Source of the DNA: Allolobophora icterica
Taxonomy: Eukaryota; Annelida; Clitellata; Crassiclitellata; Lumbricidae
Assembly (NCBI GenBank): GCA_963556255.1
Contig: OY744607.1
Span: forward strand, 54,454,264-54,518,263
Length of the DNA: 64,000 nt
Direction of reading: 5' to 3'
Under the pieces are notes generated by a model. The model saw nothing but the letters and a program-made list of their open reading frames with translations, was not told the origin of the DNA and ran no database searches. Below, in pieces: positions 21,520-31,648 of this stretch; position 1 is the stretch's first letter; the number at the start of each line of letters is the position of its first letter. Made by a program: the position numbers and the translations under genes.

Positions 21520-22839
21520 ACTAGCTGGATTACCCGGCGTTGCCCGGGGTTATAAGCTTCACACCACCACCACCACCACCACCACCACCACCACCACCAC
21601 CACCACCACCACCACCACCACCACCACCACCACCATCACCACCACCACCACCACAACAACAACAACAACAACAACAACAACGACTGCTTAGCAATCTTGG
21701 CAGTCGCCCTCTGGCGGCGACTGCTTCGCAGTCTTGGAGGCCCTTGTGGCGTCTGGCGACCTGTGGCGGAGACTGCTTCGCAGTCTTGTAGACGCCTTCT
21801 GGCATCTAGCGACCTCTGCCGTGGACTGACTGCTTCGCAGTCGCCCTCTGGCGGCGACTGCTTCGCAGTCTTGGAGGCCCTTGTGGCGTCTGGCGACCTC
21901 TGGCGGAGACTGCTTCGCAGTCTTGTAGACGCCTTCTGGCGTCTAGCGACCGCTGCCGTGGACTGACTGCTTCGCAGTCGCCCTCTGGCGGCGACTGCTT
22001 CGCAGTCGTGGAGGCCCTTGTGGCGTGTGGCGACCTGTGGGGGAGACTGCTTCGCAGTCTTGTAGACCCCTTCTGGCGTACAGCGGAGACTGCTTCGCAG
22101 TCTTGTGTACGCCTTCTGGCGTCTAGCGACCTCTGCCGTGGACTGACTGCTTCGCTGTCGCCCTCTGGCGGCGACTGCTTCGCAGTCTTGGAGGCCCTTG
22201 TGGCGTCAGGCGACCTGTGGGGGAGACTTCGCAGTCTCCCATGGACTGACTGCTTCGCAGTCGAAGAGGCTGAACCGGGAGTTGGCGTGTTAAAGAAAAC
22301 GCCAGAAATCTAGCCCTCACTGCCGGTCTGTAGTCGGCCTCGCCCTTAGTAAAGCAGACTGGTTGTTTCATATACTGTAAATAATTTAGATCTTTGTCTT
22401 TGAACATACATGTGTTAAAATTTAGCTGTAAAACGACGAATATACTTCGAATCGATCGTCATTAAATTTTGTGCGAAAGTAAACAATTTATGCGCATTAT
22501 TAATGACGTTGGGAATACCGGCGCTATAAATAGAACCGCGGTGTCGTTACGCGCATTATTAGTGACGTTGGGGAATACCGGCGTCATAAATAGAACCGCT
22601 TCGCAGTGGAATAGGCGAGCTTGAGCGTGATTGACGTCGGGTGGGTAGAGTTTTGGGGCATTTTCACCATGGTAGGGGTGAAAACGGGGGACGCGAACCC
22701 CTCCACTGGGTGTCCGAAGCCGAGGCCGACACAGCAGTGAAGGTTTGGAGTGAAAAGGTGCAAAATTGTAGAAGTTAAGCCCGGTCAAACAGACAGACAG
22801 AGGGACACACACACAGAATTCTCGCTTTATTATATAGAT
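21520..22839 (+). mobile_element. Dispersed repeat 'ACTAGCTGG...TATATAGAT', copy 2, with hairpin array
   Basis: Starts actagctggattacccggcg and ends 'tctcgctttattatatagat'. It contains a (CAC)n/(CAA)n microsatellite, then a tandem array (about 21690-22275) of ~130-bp units. In these, gactgcttcgcagtc, a perfect 6-bp stem with a 3-base loop, recurs about 13 times. The tail shares 'aaattgtagaa' and 'taagcccggtcaaacagac' with the other copies. It sits in the last intron of the GTSF1-like gene. Confidence 0.8.
21563..21681. repeat. (CAC)n followed by (AAC)n microsatellite
   Basis: About 30 CAC/ACC units with one CAT interruption, then about nine CAA units. Confidence 0.98.
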
Positions 22840-23289
22840 AACCATCTAAATTAATCTAATGACTTCTATGGCAGTTAATATAATGCACAAGGTATCAGTT
22901 GGCAGTCACTTCAAGCAAAATCATGGTCGAGAGTCATAAGCCGTTGGAGAGGCTGAGTCAAAATCCTATTGGTCAAGACATGTAGGCTAGGTAAGAAGTG
23001 AGCTGTACTGATTTCAGTGAAACCATTGTCCCTGTTATTTAGCAACTTCTGTCGCACCAGTGTCTAATGCACGAGTCGTCAACCGATCATGGACAAACAA
23101 ATTGTTATTGGTTGGAGAAGCGTAGTTCAAATCCAGTGAGCCCGGGAAAGCAGAAGTCAGGCTCTGTCATGGGTAAGCAAACTGAATTGGATTGGGTTTA
23201 CATTAGGATGTGAATTACAGTAAAGAACTGAATGAATGCACAAAACTGTAATGAATTGTAAATAGTCCAGTGGACCAGTAGGCTGAGCC

Positions 23290-23485
23290 AACTCTGAAGA
23301 CTGTCACTGCATTCGTGGGGGACGGTAGTCGATCGGTTAGAGTACGGGTTTGATCTTCCTCTTCTGAGAAGGTTGCTGTGTACGGACCTTGAGTCCTTCA
23401 CTCACAGTTGCTCAGCGCCATTGATCGATGCTTGGTCATTAGACAGTGGTGCTTTATAAATGCTTAATAAAAATAGTAGTAGTAG
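23290..23485 (+). mobile_element. tRNA-derived SINE (family 1)
   Basis: A-box-like 'gatcggttagagtacgggtt' and B-box-like 'gggtttgatcttcc' are followed by the shared body 'tgctcagcgccattgatcga' and 'tgcttggtcattagacagtg'. It ends in a short (TAG)n run. Confidence 0.75.
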
Positions 23486-23515
23486 TAGCAGTCTTAGTAG
23501 TCTTTTGAGTAATTG

Positions 23516-23954
23516 GTAACCGATTAGGTAAAGTGCTGGAGTCCGGGGTCGAGCCTTCTTCCTTGAGATGGTTACCGTGTAGGGACAACTGCTCGGTGCC
23601 ATGAGCTGGTACTTGGTCATCAGGTAGTGGTGCCTAAAAGATGTGCATTAATAATTCATCACCTCAGCAGATGAGGGAGGGTTGGCAATTCTCACCTGTC
23701 CATCCACTAACAATGCACAACTGATGGGGTCGATAACCGATTAGGTAAAGTGCTGGAGTCCGGGGTCGAGCCTTCTTCCTTGAGATGGTTACCGTGTAGG
23801 GACAACTGCTCGGTGCCATGAGCTGGTACTTGGTCATCAGGTAGTGGTGCCTAAAAGATGTGCATTAATAATTCATCACCTCAGCAGATGAGGGAGGGTT
23901 GGCAATTCTCACCTGTCCATCCACTAACAATGCACAACTGATGGGGTCGATCGA
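23516..23954 (+). repeat. 217-bp exact tandem duplication of a SINE-containing segment
   Basis: 'cgattaggtaaagtgctgga' begins at 23521 and again at 23738. The two copies appear identical through 'actgatggggtcgat'. Each contains a family-1 SINE-like head (gctggagtccggggtcgagc) and body. Confidence 0.9.
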
Positions 23955-24269
23955 TGGCCAAGGTACCAAGCTGTGTTTGTCAGATAGATCTCTCAAATTA
24001 CTTTGTCCTGTTGGTTACTGGAATCGCCTACTTCTGATTAAGTTGTTTCAGGATGTGGTGGAATCGTAATCTAGAAATTTCGTAAGTGCTACTTAAAACC
24101 TAGGTGCAGGGCACCAGCGCTGCATCATGTCATCAGAGGAGTTGTGATTTGCTGTTATATGTTGGTTGTGTGTCCAGACTTGATATGGTAACTTTAAGAG
24201 TCTGACAACAGTGGTGCATATGCTAAGCCGTACTGATATTAGTCTTGTCTTGCGTAACGAAATGTGGAT

Positions 24270-24522
24270 CATGGACATCCGGAGGGGGTATTTGCCCTCG
24301 GGATTTTGCAAGTATTTTGAAAAAAATAATTTTTTTATTATGATTATTACAACAGTCCCAACATGATTTTCAATGCAAAAAACACTTAATTATTTAGGTA
24401 AAGTCCTTGATCATTATTTATTTTATATTTTTTCTATGCAAATTTTTTCATATGCAAAAAACATCATTTTGGCCCCCCCTAAAAATTTGCCCCTACCCAA
24501 AAAAATTATGCGGACGCTCATG
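24270..24522. mobile_element. hAT-type MITE (253 bp), copy 1
   Basis: Ends CATGGACATCCG and, inverted, CATGAGCGTCCG. The flanks ATGTGGAT/ATGTTGAT (24262-24269 and 24523-24530) match at seven of eight bases. A diverged, inverted copy is at 43754-44029. Confidence 0.75.
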
Positions 24523-24592
24523 ATGTTGATCTGTAAGGAAACGGTGTTGAGATATTAATCAGCATTTTGTGCTGTCTTTCAGGTATCTTTCA

Positions 24593-24720
24593 AGACAATA
24601 ATCTGGAAAAGGATCGGACAATTAGGATTTGATGTCATATAAAAAACGACAGATTTTATCATTGTGTTTTTTGGACTGCAAGCCTTTGTTCATTGAGCAT
24701 TTGTAATTTAAGAGATTTAA
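24593..24720 (+). other. Candidate 3' untranslated exon of the GTSF1-like gene
   Basis: Begins after 'gtgctgtctttcag', a strong acceptor with a polypyrimidine tract, and pairs with the donor at 21482. No canonical AATAAA was seen soon after, so the end is a guess. Confidence 0.4.
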
Positions 24721-25834
24721 ACGACTGACTGCCAGTGCAAAGCTAGTCTCAAAAGTTTCTGTCGATTTTTGCATTGTTTTGTCCCTCAAACAGCAAATCA
24801 GCTGCTCTGTCTTTCAAAATCCCAATTTGTTCAGTTGCTGTCCAGTTTGGAAAATCATTTAAATGCAATCTATTTGAAGTGATCAGTGGAAGGGCTAGTA
24901 AGAAAAGATGAGTTAACATGCATTACCAAAGGATACCTTGAGAAGACGTCTGAATTTAAGTCTTGGGTATTGATATGGACTGTGGTAAGCATGGTTCAAA
25001 AGTTGTGCACTCGTAGGGCCTACTGTTTGTGATTTCCACTGAGAATTTTAATGGGAAATTTAATTAAATTTAAGTTTTGTTTAGACATTTGATCGGTTGG
25101 CACAAAATCAACAATGGCTGTTAAAAAATCTTTTAGCATTGCTGTTTTTGAGTACCGTAGTGGAAATATCATTGTTTGAATTGCTTCGGAACATTCTGAA
25201 CAACTTGCGTTGTATTAGATATGGCCCTTGAATGTTTATATCCTTTGACATTGTTCGATAACATCCAAGAAGGCTTTTGACAAATTTTAGAAAATAGCAA
25301 CTGCATATCAAGCCGCTTCCTTCCACTGTTTGTTCATATGGTTTGTTACTTAAGGCAAGTTCTAATAACGAAACTAGGGTTAAGGGAACTTTGAAGTATT
25401 ATTATGTCTATAACTCATTTGATTTAATTGTTGGTTTGAAATCTGGTGACGGGAGGTTCGTTACTCTTTAATATCTCGCAGTAATATCTGTTCTGTTGTG
25501 GAGTGTGTTCGTAACGTTTCGAATCAAATTGTTCTGGAACAGTTTTGACTACCGTAAGCTAAATTCAGACTGTGGGTGTTTTTCTTTAGATCCTGCGGAA
25601 AAGATTATGCAGGATCTCTGTAATTTTTTAAAATTTGTTTCAAAATTTCCTAAGAATGTCTACAGTAAGATTTTCAGTAAGGGTTATGTCAAACCTTACG
25701 ATAAATGTGACTGATGCTACAAGAGTTGAGCCAAAACTAGCCGTGATAAATGGGACTATAGCTGCAAAGTTTGTTTCAACAAATCTTGCCAAAAATGTCA
25801 TAAAGAGGACTGTTTCCATAAGATTGTGTCTATT
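24721..25834. other. No feature recognised
   Basis: AT-rich sequence; the short frames here have no family hallmarks. It may include the 3' UTR of the GTSF1-like gene. Confidence 0.35.
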
Positions 25835-25835
25835 C

Positions 25836-27341
25836 ATTCGTTCGTTCATTCATTCTGGAAATTTATAAAGCACTTCTTCAAGAGACCAACTCATAGACGC
25901 TCCCTGCCCAGCCACGGCTAAACAGATAGGACTTGAGTTGTGGTAAGAAAACAGGTGAATTATTCCGGGGAAGCAGAGTAAGGAGATTGGAAGACCATTT
26001 CAGGCAAAGCTCGAGGGTACGTACCATACGTATTCTATTTTTTGAAAGGTACGTACGTATTTTAACGTACCCTATTTTAGGGTACGTAAACAATACAAAA
26101 ATACGTTAACCACGTCATTGCTCGTTATCCAATCAAATAATTGTTTTTCGCGTTTTTCGCATTTTTCAACACTTTCACGTGCGTCCATTCCTTCCCACGT
26201 TCTCTGGGCATCGCTGAATCGCTGACTGATGAGTATAAAGATATACTACAACTTTTGAGTTACAGAAATTTGCAAACCAGTGACGTGTAGGCCTACTTAG
26301 CTCTCCTCAGAATGAAAGTACAATTTGCATTAAATTAATTATAAACGAAGAATTGATCGAATTAAATTTACTGCTACGCTACCGGAAGTACCGGTTTCAA
26401 TGACTCATACTGTTGACGTCAGATATACGTAGGCAATGGGTCGCCGAGTAAACCATAAATAAAATTTTCGTGTATGATACGTACCATACGCGTATTGTAT
26501 TTTTTGAAAGGTACGTACGTATTTTAACATTCTATTTTAGGGTACGCGTACCCTCGAGCTTTGATTTCAGGTAGGCGGGCCAACAATCGAGAAGGCTAGG
26601 TGTTGCCTGACTGCGGAGCGGGCCCAAAGGACCAATAGTTCCCCATTAGTCGCAGAGCGCTAAGCTCTGCGAGAGGCTAAGTCAGAAATCGGGCGACAGA
26701 GTTCAGACAGGTAGGATGGGGCACTACCGGAGAGATACCGCCAAACTAGTGCTGCTATCTTGTAGGAGATGCACTTAGAGGCATGAAGCCAATGCAAGAC
26801 GTCACGCATATAGGCAGAGACGGGCGTATTTTGGAATACGACCAATAAGTCTAGCAGCAGAACGAAGCCCCTGGTTAAGTCGCTCTTTTAGGTCCCTGGA
26901 GCGACCAACAAGGACCGAGCAACAGTGGTCGACTCTCCCAGTGACAAATGCACGAACTAAGATGACCGCAGCATCATGGGAGAGGGACCTCCGTACAACA
27001 CGCAACTGCAGGAGCTGATAATAACAGTTCTGCATGACCAAGTTAACATGCTGAGAGAGAGACTAAGCTCTCGATCCAGCGTAACACCTAGGTCACGAAC
27101 AGTAAGGGAGAAAGTGATAAGGGGAAAGGTCTCGGTCAACAGATGTAGGTCATCCCCCGCCAGCTGCCTACGACCACCAAGCCAAATGAATTGAGTTTTG
27201 GACGGGTTCAGAAGCAACCGGTTTGAGGCTATCCAAGCTGAGAGGGCATCAGTAGCGCGGCACATCACCCAAACAGAAGCCACCGCATCAGCTGCGCGGC
27301 AGTGGACATATGCTTGAATGTCGTCAGCATAAAGCTAACCT
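25836..27341 (-). mobile_element. CR1-like LINE, 5'-truncated, with nested MITE
   Basis: Minus-strand RT remains begin at LYADDIQAYVHC (about 27341-27306), which includes the catalytic YADD. Then come WIASNRLLLNPSKTQFIWLG, VRDLGVTLDRELSL, LVRAFVTGRVDHCCSVLVG and RDVLHWLHASKCISYKIAAL. These are the C-terminal blocks of CR1-like RTs, with frameshifts between them. The 3' end is a (GAAT)n-like tail near 25836-25856. A MITE interrupts it at 26005-26563. Confidence 0.82.
26005..26563. mobile_element. hAT-type MITE rich in GGTACGTACC (559 bp)
   Basis: Inverted ends CAAAGCTCGAGGGTACG, with the perfect 8-bp duplication ATTTCAGG at 25997-26004 and 26564-26571. Both subterminal regions repeat 'tttttgaaaggtacgtacgt'. 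It is inserted in the 3' part of the CR1-like LINE. Confidence 0.92.
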
Positions 27342-27344
27342 TGT

Positions 27345-27475
27345 CAGCAATATGGGCACTGTATCCAATTGGTTGGAACAATTGGCTTATATGGGTTCGA
27401 AACTCCATGAGATGGTTACTGTGGAGGGACCTTGAGATTATAATATTCACTGACCTTGCACAGAATAAATTAGAT
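27345..27475 (+). mobile_element. SINE fragment
   Basis: 'tatgggttcgaaactccatg' (B-box-like) followed by 'agatggttactgtggaggga' and 'ccttgagattata' resembles the family-1 SINE head and body junction. Confidence 0.5.
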
Positions 27476-27689
27476 ATAATAATTAAGAATAAATGCAGTG
27501 TAATTATTAAGAATAAATTAAATGTAATAGTTAAGAAAATAAATGCACAAGTTTTGTGTCAAAGCTTGCCAAAGAGGTCAGAAATGGTAGGTCTATGTCG
27601 AACCTAATTGTTAGAGATACTAGCATGTAAATAGGAATAGGGAACTGTCTCCAAGTTGTATGTTGAAACATGAGGATGCTCGATGGTCT

Positions 27690-27950
27690 GATCACTAGTG
27701 GTTAGCATACTGGACTGTCATTGAAAGTTCAGAGGTTTCAATTACCCGCCAGGGTAGAGATTTTGTGTAGAGATTTCTGCTCCCATCTACTCGGCTATAA
27801 TGCGTACACTGTCGGTCGAAAGATGAGATGATGAGTGAGAGGACCCGCCCTCGTCTGCCGAGGCTAAGCAACTGAAGTAGCTAGCAGTTCATATCCAACT
27901 GGCTGCCTCTTGGGCTAGCTTAAGGGACTTGTCACCATCACTATCATCAT
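27690..27950 (+). mobile_element. tRNA-derived SINE (family 2)
   Basis: tRNA-like head 'tagtggttagcatactggac' with a B-box-like 'gaggtttcaattacccgcca', then the body 'tactcggctataatgcgtac' and 'gagaggacccgccctcgtct'. Body relatives occur at about 58440-58640, 61250-61380 and 63270-63390. Confidence 0.75.
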
Positions 27951-28229
27951 GTGCCGAAACGTGATACGGATTTCATATGCTGGCGCGATATCCCTTATAT
28001 TGGGGTACGAGGCAAGACTTCTATAGATATCACAAGGCGTCGCCCATAAAATTGACCCACTCTGGACCCCCTACCTCTTGCCTGTATTCCTTAGTTCTCC
28101 AGCGCTACCAGTACTCTGGTAAATATGCCAGTCCCTGGCTTGGAATAGGAAGAGGTCGACAACTCGACGCCAACCATCTTTGCTATGACACTCGATCGTT
28201 CAAAACGAACCAATTAATGGACGTAGGCC

Positions 28230-28369
28230 CAGTATGAGAATTGTAGAAAAAAGACGGGGGGGGGTTAGACCTTGATTCATGTGGAGTTTGGGTGTGCAGT
28301 GAAGACTACTATGGGGTCCTAAGAAAGACAAGGGGTTGAACCCCCCAACCCCCGACAATTCTCACCCTG
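28230..28369. mobile_element. hAT-type MITE (140 bp)
   Basis: Ends CAGTATGAGAATTGT and, inverted, CAGGGTGAGAATTGT. The perfect 8-bp duplication CGTAGGCC lies at 28222-28229 and 28370-28377. Confidence 0.9.
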
Positions 28370-28389
28370 CGTAGGCCCTAATCGTTAAC

Positions 28390-28640
28390 TCTGAAATTTC
28401 TGAAGCGCCACCTGAAAGCTAAGCGCAGGGCATCAGCTTATTCACGAACGCTGCGTCAAGTCGAAGTTGACGAAGGGGTTGTCCACAGACAGCAATGGAG
28501 ATCCTAACGAATAAAGACCCCCATGTAAAGTTTTTCCAAGTACATGTCATGTATACACAGAAAAAGGCGGGCAAGTACAATATTTGTAGCCTGTAGTAAG
28601 CCCATATTTTGTTGCATCCTCTACTTACACAACATAGGTA
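28390..28640. mobile_element. SINE-like body fragment (family 3) and unique sequence
   Basis: 'gaagcgccacctgaaagcta' and 'gcgcagggcatcagcttatt' match the bodies at 20580 and 24085. The rest is unrecognised. Confidence 0.5.
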
Positions 28641-28644
28641 TTTT

Positions 28645-28705
28645 CACCGCTCCAGATCAGTTCAAAAGTGTCCCCCCACCTGTCAAAAAGATCGCCGCCT
28701 CCGAT
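28645..28705. mobile_element. Terminal fragment of the GGCGGCGATC MITE family
   Basis: 'ccagatcagttcaaaagtgt' then 'cccccacctgtcaaaaagat' and 'cgccgcc' align with one end of the nested MITE at 11423-11679. Confidence 0.7.
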
Positions 28706-28892
28706 ATTAGGCCTATATCCAGTTGAGAATTTTTTAAAAACTATTAAGCAAACCCCTTTGCCACAGTTAACCACTTGAATCACTAAATTTACTCTGTCGT
28801 GAAACGTGAATGGTTTACAAATAAAGCTAATCGTAAAGTAGAATATTTCTAATACTATACTTAAACACGATTGCTTGGTCCATAGAAAATTA

Positions 28893-29136
28893 CCCTGTCA
28901 GCATGCCCGCGTATTCCAATACCGATCCCATATGGGATCTGTATCAAGCCTACCACGGGTCCCATATATTGCCCATGACATGGTAGCCATACGAAGAACA
29001 AAGCAGGTAGAATAAAAGGGTCTCTGCCTGCATGCCCACACGTAGCCCATATATATATATAGGACCCATATTCCAACACAGTACCCATATAGAGCACATA
29101 CGGGTTCCATCTAATGTCCATGGAAATGCTGACAGG
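28893..29136. mobile_element. MITE-like inverted-repeat element
   Basis: Ends CCTGTCAGCATGCC and, inverted, CCTGTCAGCATTTCC. The interior repeats 'cccatat' words and has a short (TA)n run. Target duplication unclear. Confidence 0.6.
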
Positions 29137-29204
29137 TAGGATCGAAAGAGTGACACTGACTAGTTAGTTATCATAGGAAAGTTTTAGACGAGAGAACACG
29201 AAAA

Positions 29205-29990
29205 GCCAGTATGATTCTCGTTTAACGATAACGGTAACGAAAATGTTTGTTAGCGAAAATATAATGATTTTGCTAAAGATAACTATAACTGTAACTAAAA
29301 ATATAATTAACTATAGGCCTAACGAAAATACATAAATAGGCCTACATAGGCGTAATATACGGAGGGAACGAGGGTCACCCGTACCCCGACTTTTTGGACT
29401 GGGGTACCGTACCCGCACTTTCTGAATAGGCCTAATGCCAATCAATATTTTATTATTGTGCCTTCCAGAATCGCAGTCTCCGCCTTGCTTCGTGTATGTA
29501 AGAAATTGGTACCCCTCCCACTGTTAGACCAAAGTTAGGCCTACACCCTTGCGAAAAATAACACTAACGAAAATTCATCGTTGTTTTCATTACAAAACAT
29601 AAAAAGTGCAATATCGACAAACATGTGAACGTGAAAATGCGCTACAACTAATAGGTGTAGCCAATGTTCGCCTCGGATGTCGGTGAATTTGGAGCGTCAT
29701 CTAGTCTATTCGTGAAGCTGAATAATTTGCACCTATTCTAAATGCCTTTAGAGCTCTATGCAAATTGTGTAACGCGTCTTAATAATTTACGTACAGCTGC
29801 TGCGTCTGTAGGCAATTTCGCTGAGCCTTATTGTAACTAAGTAGGGGCCTACTAACTAAAATAAAATCCAGTAACTATAACTGTAACTAAAAATAATACT
29901 AACTATTACTGTAACTATAGGCCTAACGAAAAACCAGTAGCTATTGTATGCCCTAATGGTAGGCCCTAATTGTAACTAAAATAAAATGTG
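29205..29990. repeat. Repeat-rich region with 'taactataactgtaactaaa' motifs
   Basis: Clusters of this motif occur at 29211-29330 and 29860-29985, suggesting subterminal repeats of a non-autonomous transposon. Clear ends were not found and no gene was seen. Confidence 0.5.
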
Positions 29991-30287
29991 TAAGGAGAAT
30001 CACACTGCGGAGATCGGTGGAGGTCGAACGGATTTAGGCATTGTCAATAGATAATTAGAATCCGGTAATTAAATTATTAGCCTAATCTTAAAGAATCCGC
30101 TTGGACGAACACTCCGTCGTCTGGACTAAGAGACGACATGCCACGAGTAGCCTCCATGACAAGTTGTGCGGCGGGTGGCTTCAGGGAAGCGCCTCCTCTC
30201 CTGCTGGCCCTGAATGAACAGGTAACAGTTACAAGGTGAAAAAGGTACGCACGAAACCGTATATGTAGGTGTATGTATGTAGTCATG

Positions 30288-30291
<4 letters not shown>

Positions 30292-30370
<79 letters not shown>

Positions 30371-30435
30371 ATGCATGTATGTTTGTATATATGTATGTGT
30401 TTGTGTATGTAAGTATGTATGTAAGTGCATATGAG
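30292..30435. repeat. (TA)n, (GT)n and TATG microsatellites
   Basis: A (TA)n run to about 30350, (GT)n to 30370, then degenerate 'tatgtatg'. Confidence 0.97.
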
Positions 30436-30594
30436 TGTGTATGCATGTATTTAGGCTACGTATACATGTACATACATGTATGTATGTATGTATGCGACCT
30501 ATGTATGCAAGCAATCTATTTCTATATGCCTACTCATGTACGTGTGTATGTATAGGTATATACTTGTATTTCACTGTGCAAAAGTGTGCATGCG

Positions 30595-30595
<1 letters not shown>

Positions 30596-30651
<56 letters not shown>
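30596..30651. repeat. (TA)n microsatellite
   Basis: About 26 TA units. Confidence 0.97.
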
Positions 30652-30654
<3 letters not shown>

Positions 30655-30689
30655 ATGTAACTGTGTGTGGATGTAATTTAACGCCGGCC

Positions 30690-31330
30690 AATGACAAGAC
30701 GTGTTACAGGAGCAACATATTATCCAGTTGATGCTGATGGAAAAGAAGATCGGCCTTCAGAGCTACATGATACAATCCTGGAACATAAGTACAGTAAGGT
30801 GGCAGATGATTTGCACGTGCTATACACATAAGGTGTGCCAGATTGAAGCAGGTACGTTCACAAACAGGAAGCCAGTGTAGGGAACGAAGAGCAGGTGTTA
30901 TGATGTCTCGATACATTCACGAGTCCAAGACATAGTATTACAGCCTGGTGCATTGTTCTAGTGGTAGGAAGGAGTGTGCATTCAGAGGGACCGTAGAGTA
31001 TAGAGTTGCAGTAGTCAAGTCTCTTGAGAATAAATCTGTGCATAAGTGTTTTCAGTGCTGCTGAATCCACGGTAGAGCGAAGCTACCGGATCCTTAGGCG
31101 ATGAAATAAGCACCCACGAGAAATTGTAGTCATTTGAGGTTTTAGACAGAGTGTCGAGTCAAGGATGATTTCAAGATCTCGAAGAGTAGAGAGTGGGAAG
31201 TGTAAAGAGGAGGAAGTAGAGAGTGAAAGTTCAGCACACTGAAGGAGCTCTGAGGAACGGTGAAATCAGATGAGATTGCCAGAATTACGTTTGTGACGCA
31301 CCTCACTTCCGCCGTGTTTGTTATAGTAAC
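30690..31330 (-). mobile_element. CR1/L2-like LINE RT remnant
   Basis: Minus-strand pieces include DSAALKTLMHRFILKRLDYC then NSILYGPSE, and ITPALRSLHWLPVCERTCFN. These are the conserved 'LDYCNSLLYG ... ITPVLRxLHWLPV' blocks of CR1/L2-type RTs, with frame breaks. It lies just 3' of the array gene. Confidence 0.75.
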
Positions 31331-31421
31331 CTGGTTGCAACTAAAATACACAGAGTTCTGATTTTCTTAGTACTGTATAGGCTATTTAATTAGTTAATTC
31401 AAATCAGTCAATTATTATAAG

Positions 31422-31648
31422 TTAGGTAAGTCCAACTTTCAGATACCATACCAATGTTTTGAAAGCCTTTTGCTCTGTGTAGTTGTAGCGATGCCTGCGG
31501 AGGAAGAACGGGTAGAAGCGACAGCACCAGCAACAGAACGTGAAGAAAGTCACCAGGATTCCTCCAAAGAGGAGCAACAAAATGGTCAGAAGAATTCGCC
31601 AGTCGATTCCTGTGTCGAGCAATTTCGATAAAGTATCCGAATTGTTGG
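31422..31648 (-). CDS. Terminal exon: transmembrane segment and cytoplasmic tail
   Basis: Acceptor 'cttattttactcgtag' is followed by [17 protein letters not shown] and a hydrophobic helix [20 protein letters not shown]. Then come a cysteine cluster CCWCC (possible palmitoylation) and a basic tail [17 protein letters not shown] ending before TAA (31422-31424). Phase 1 matches the stalk exon: T plus CC gives a Ser codon. An ATTAAA variant polyadenylation signal is possible at 31385-31390 on this strand. Confidence 0.78.

Noticed and set aside
21530..21805. Pro/Thr/Gly homopolymer ORFs in several frames
   Set aside because: Products of the (CAC)n/(CAA)n microsatellite, open in every frame.
21697..22313. 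Plus-strand ORFs such as GGDCFAVLEALVASGDLW
   Set aside because: Open only because the hairpin repeat unit lacks stops in that frame; tandem-repeat artefact.
30079..30222. Possible minus-strand terminal exon after 'ttcattcag' (GC-rich, ends VQADSLRLG)
   Set aside because: An acceptor-like site and an open frame exist, but no partner exon or family similarity was found.
30126..30731. Tyr-Ile and His-Thr repeat ORFs
   Set aside because: Translations of (TA)n and (GT)n microsatellites.
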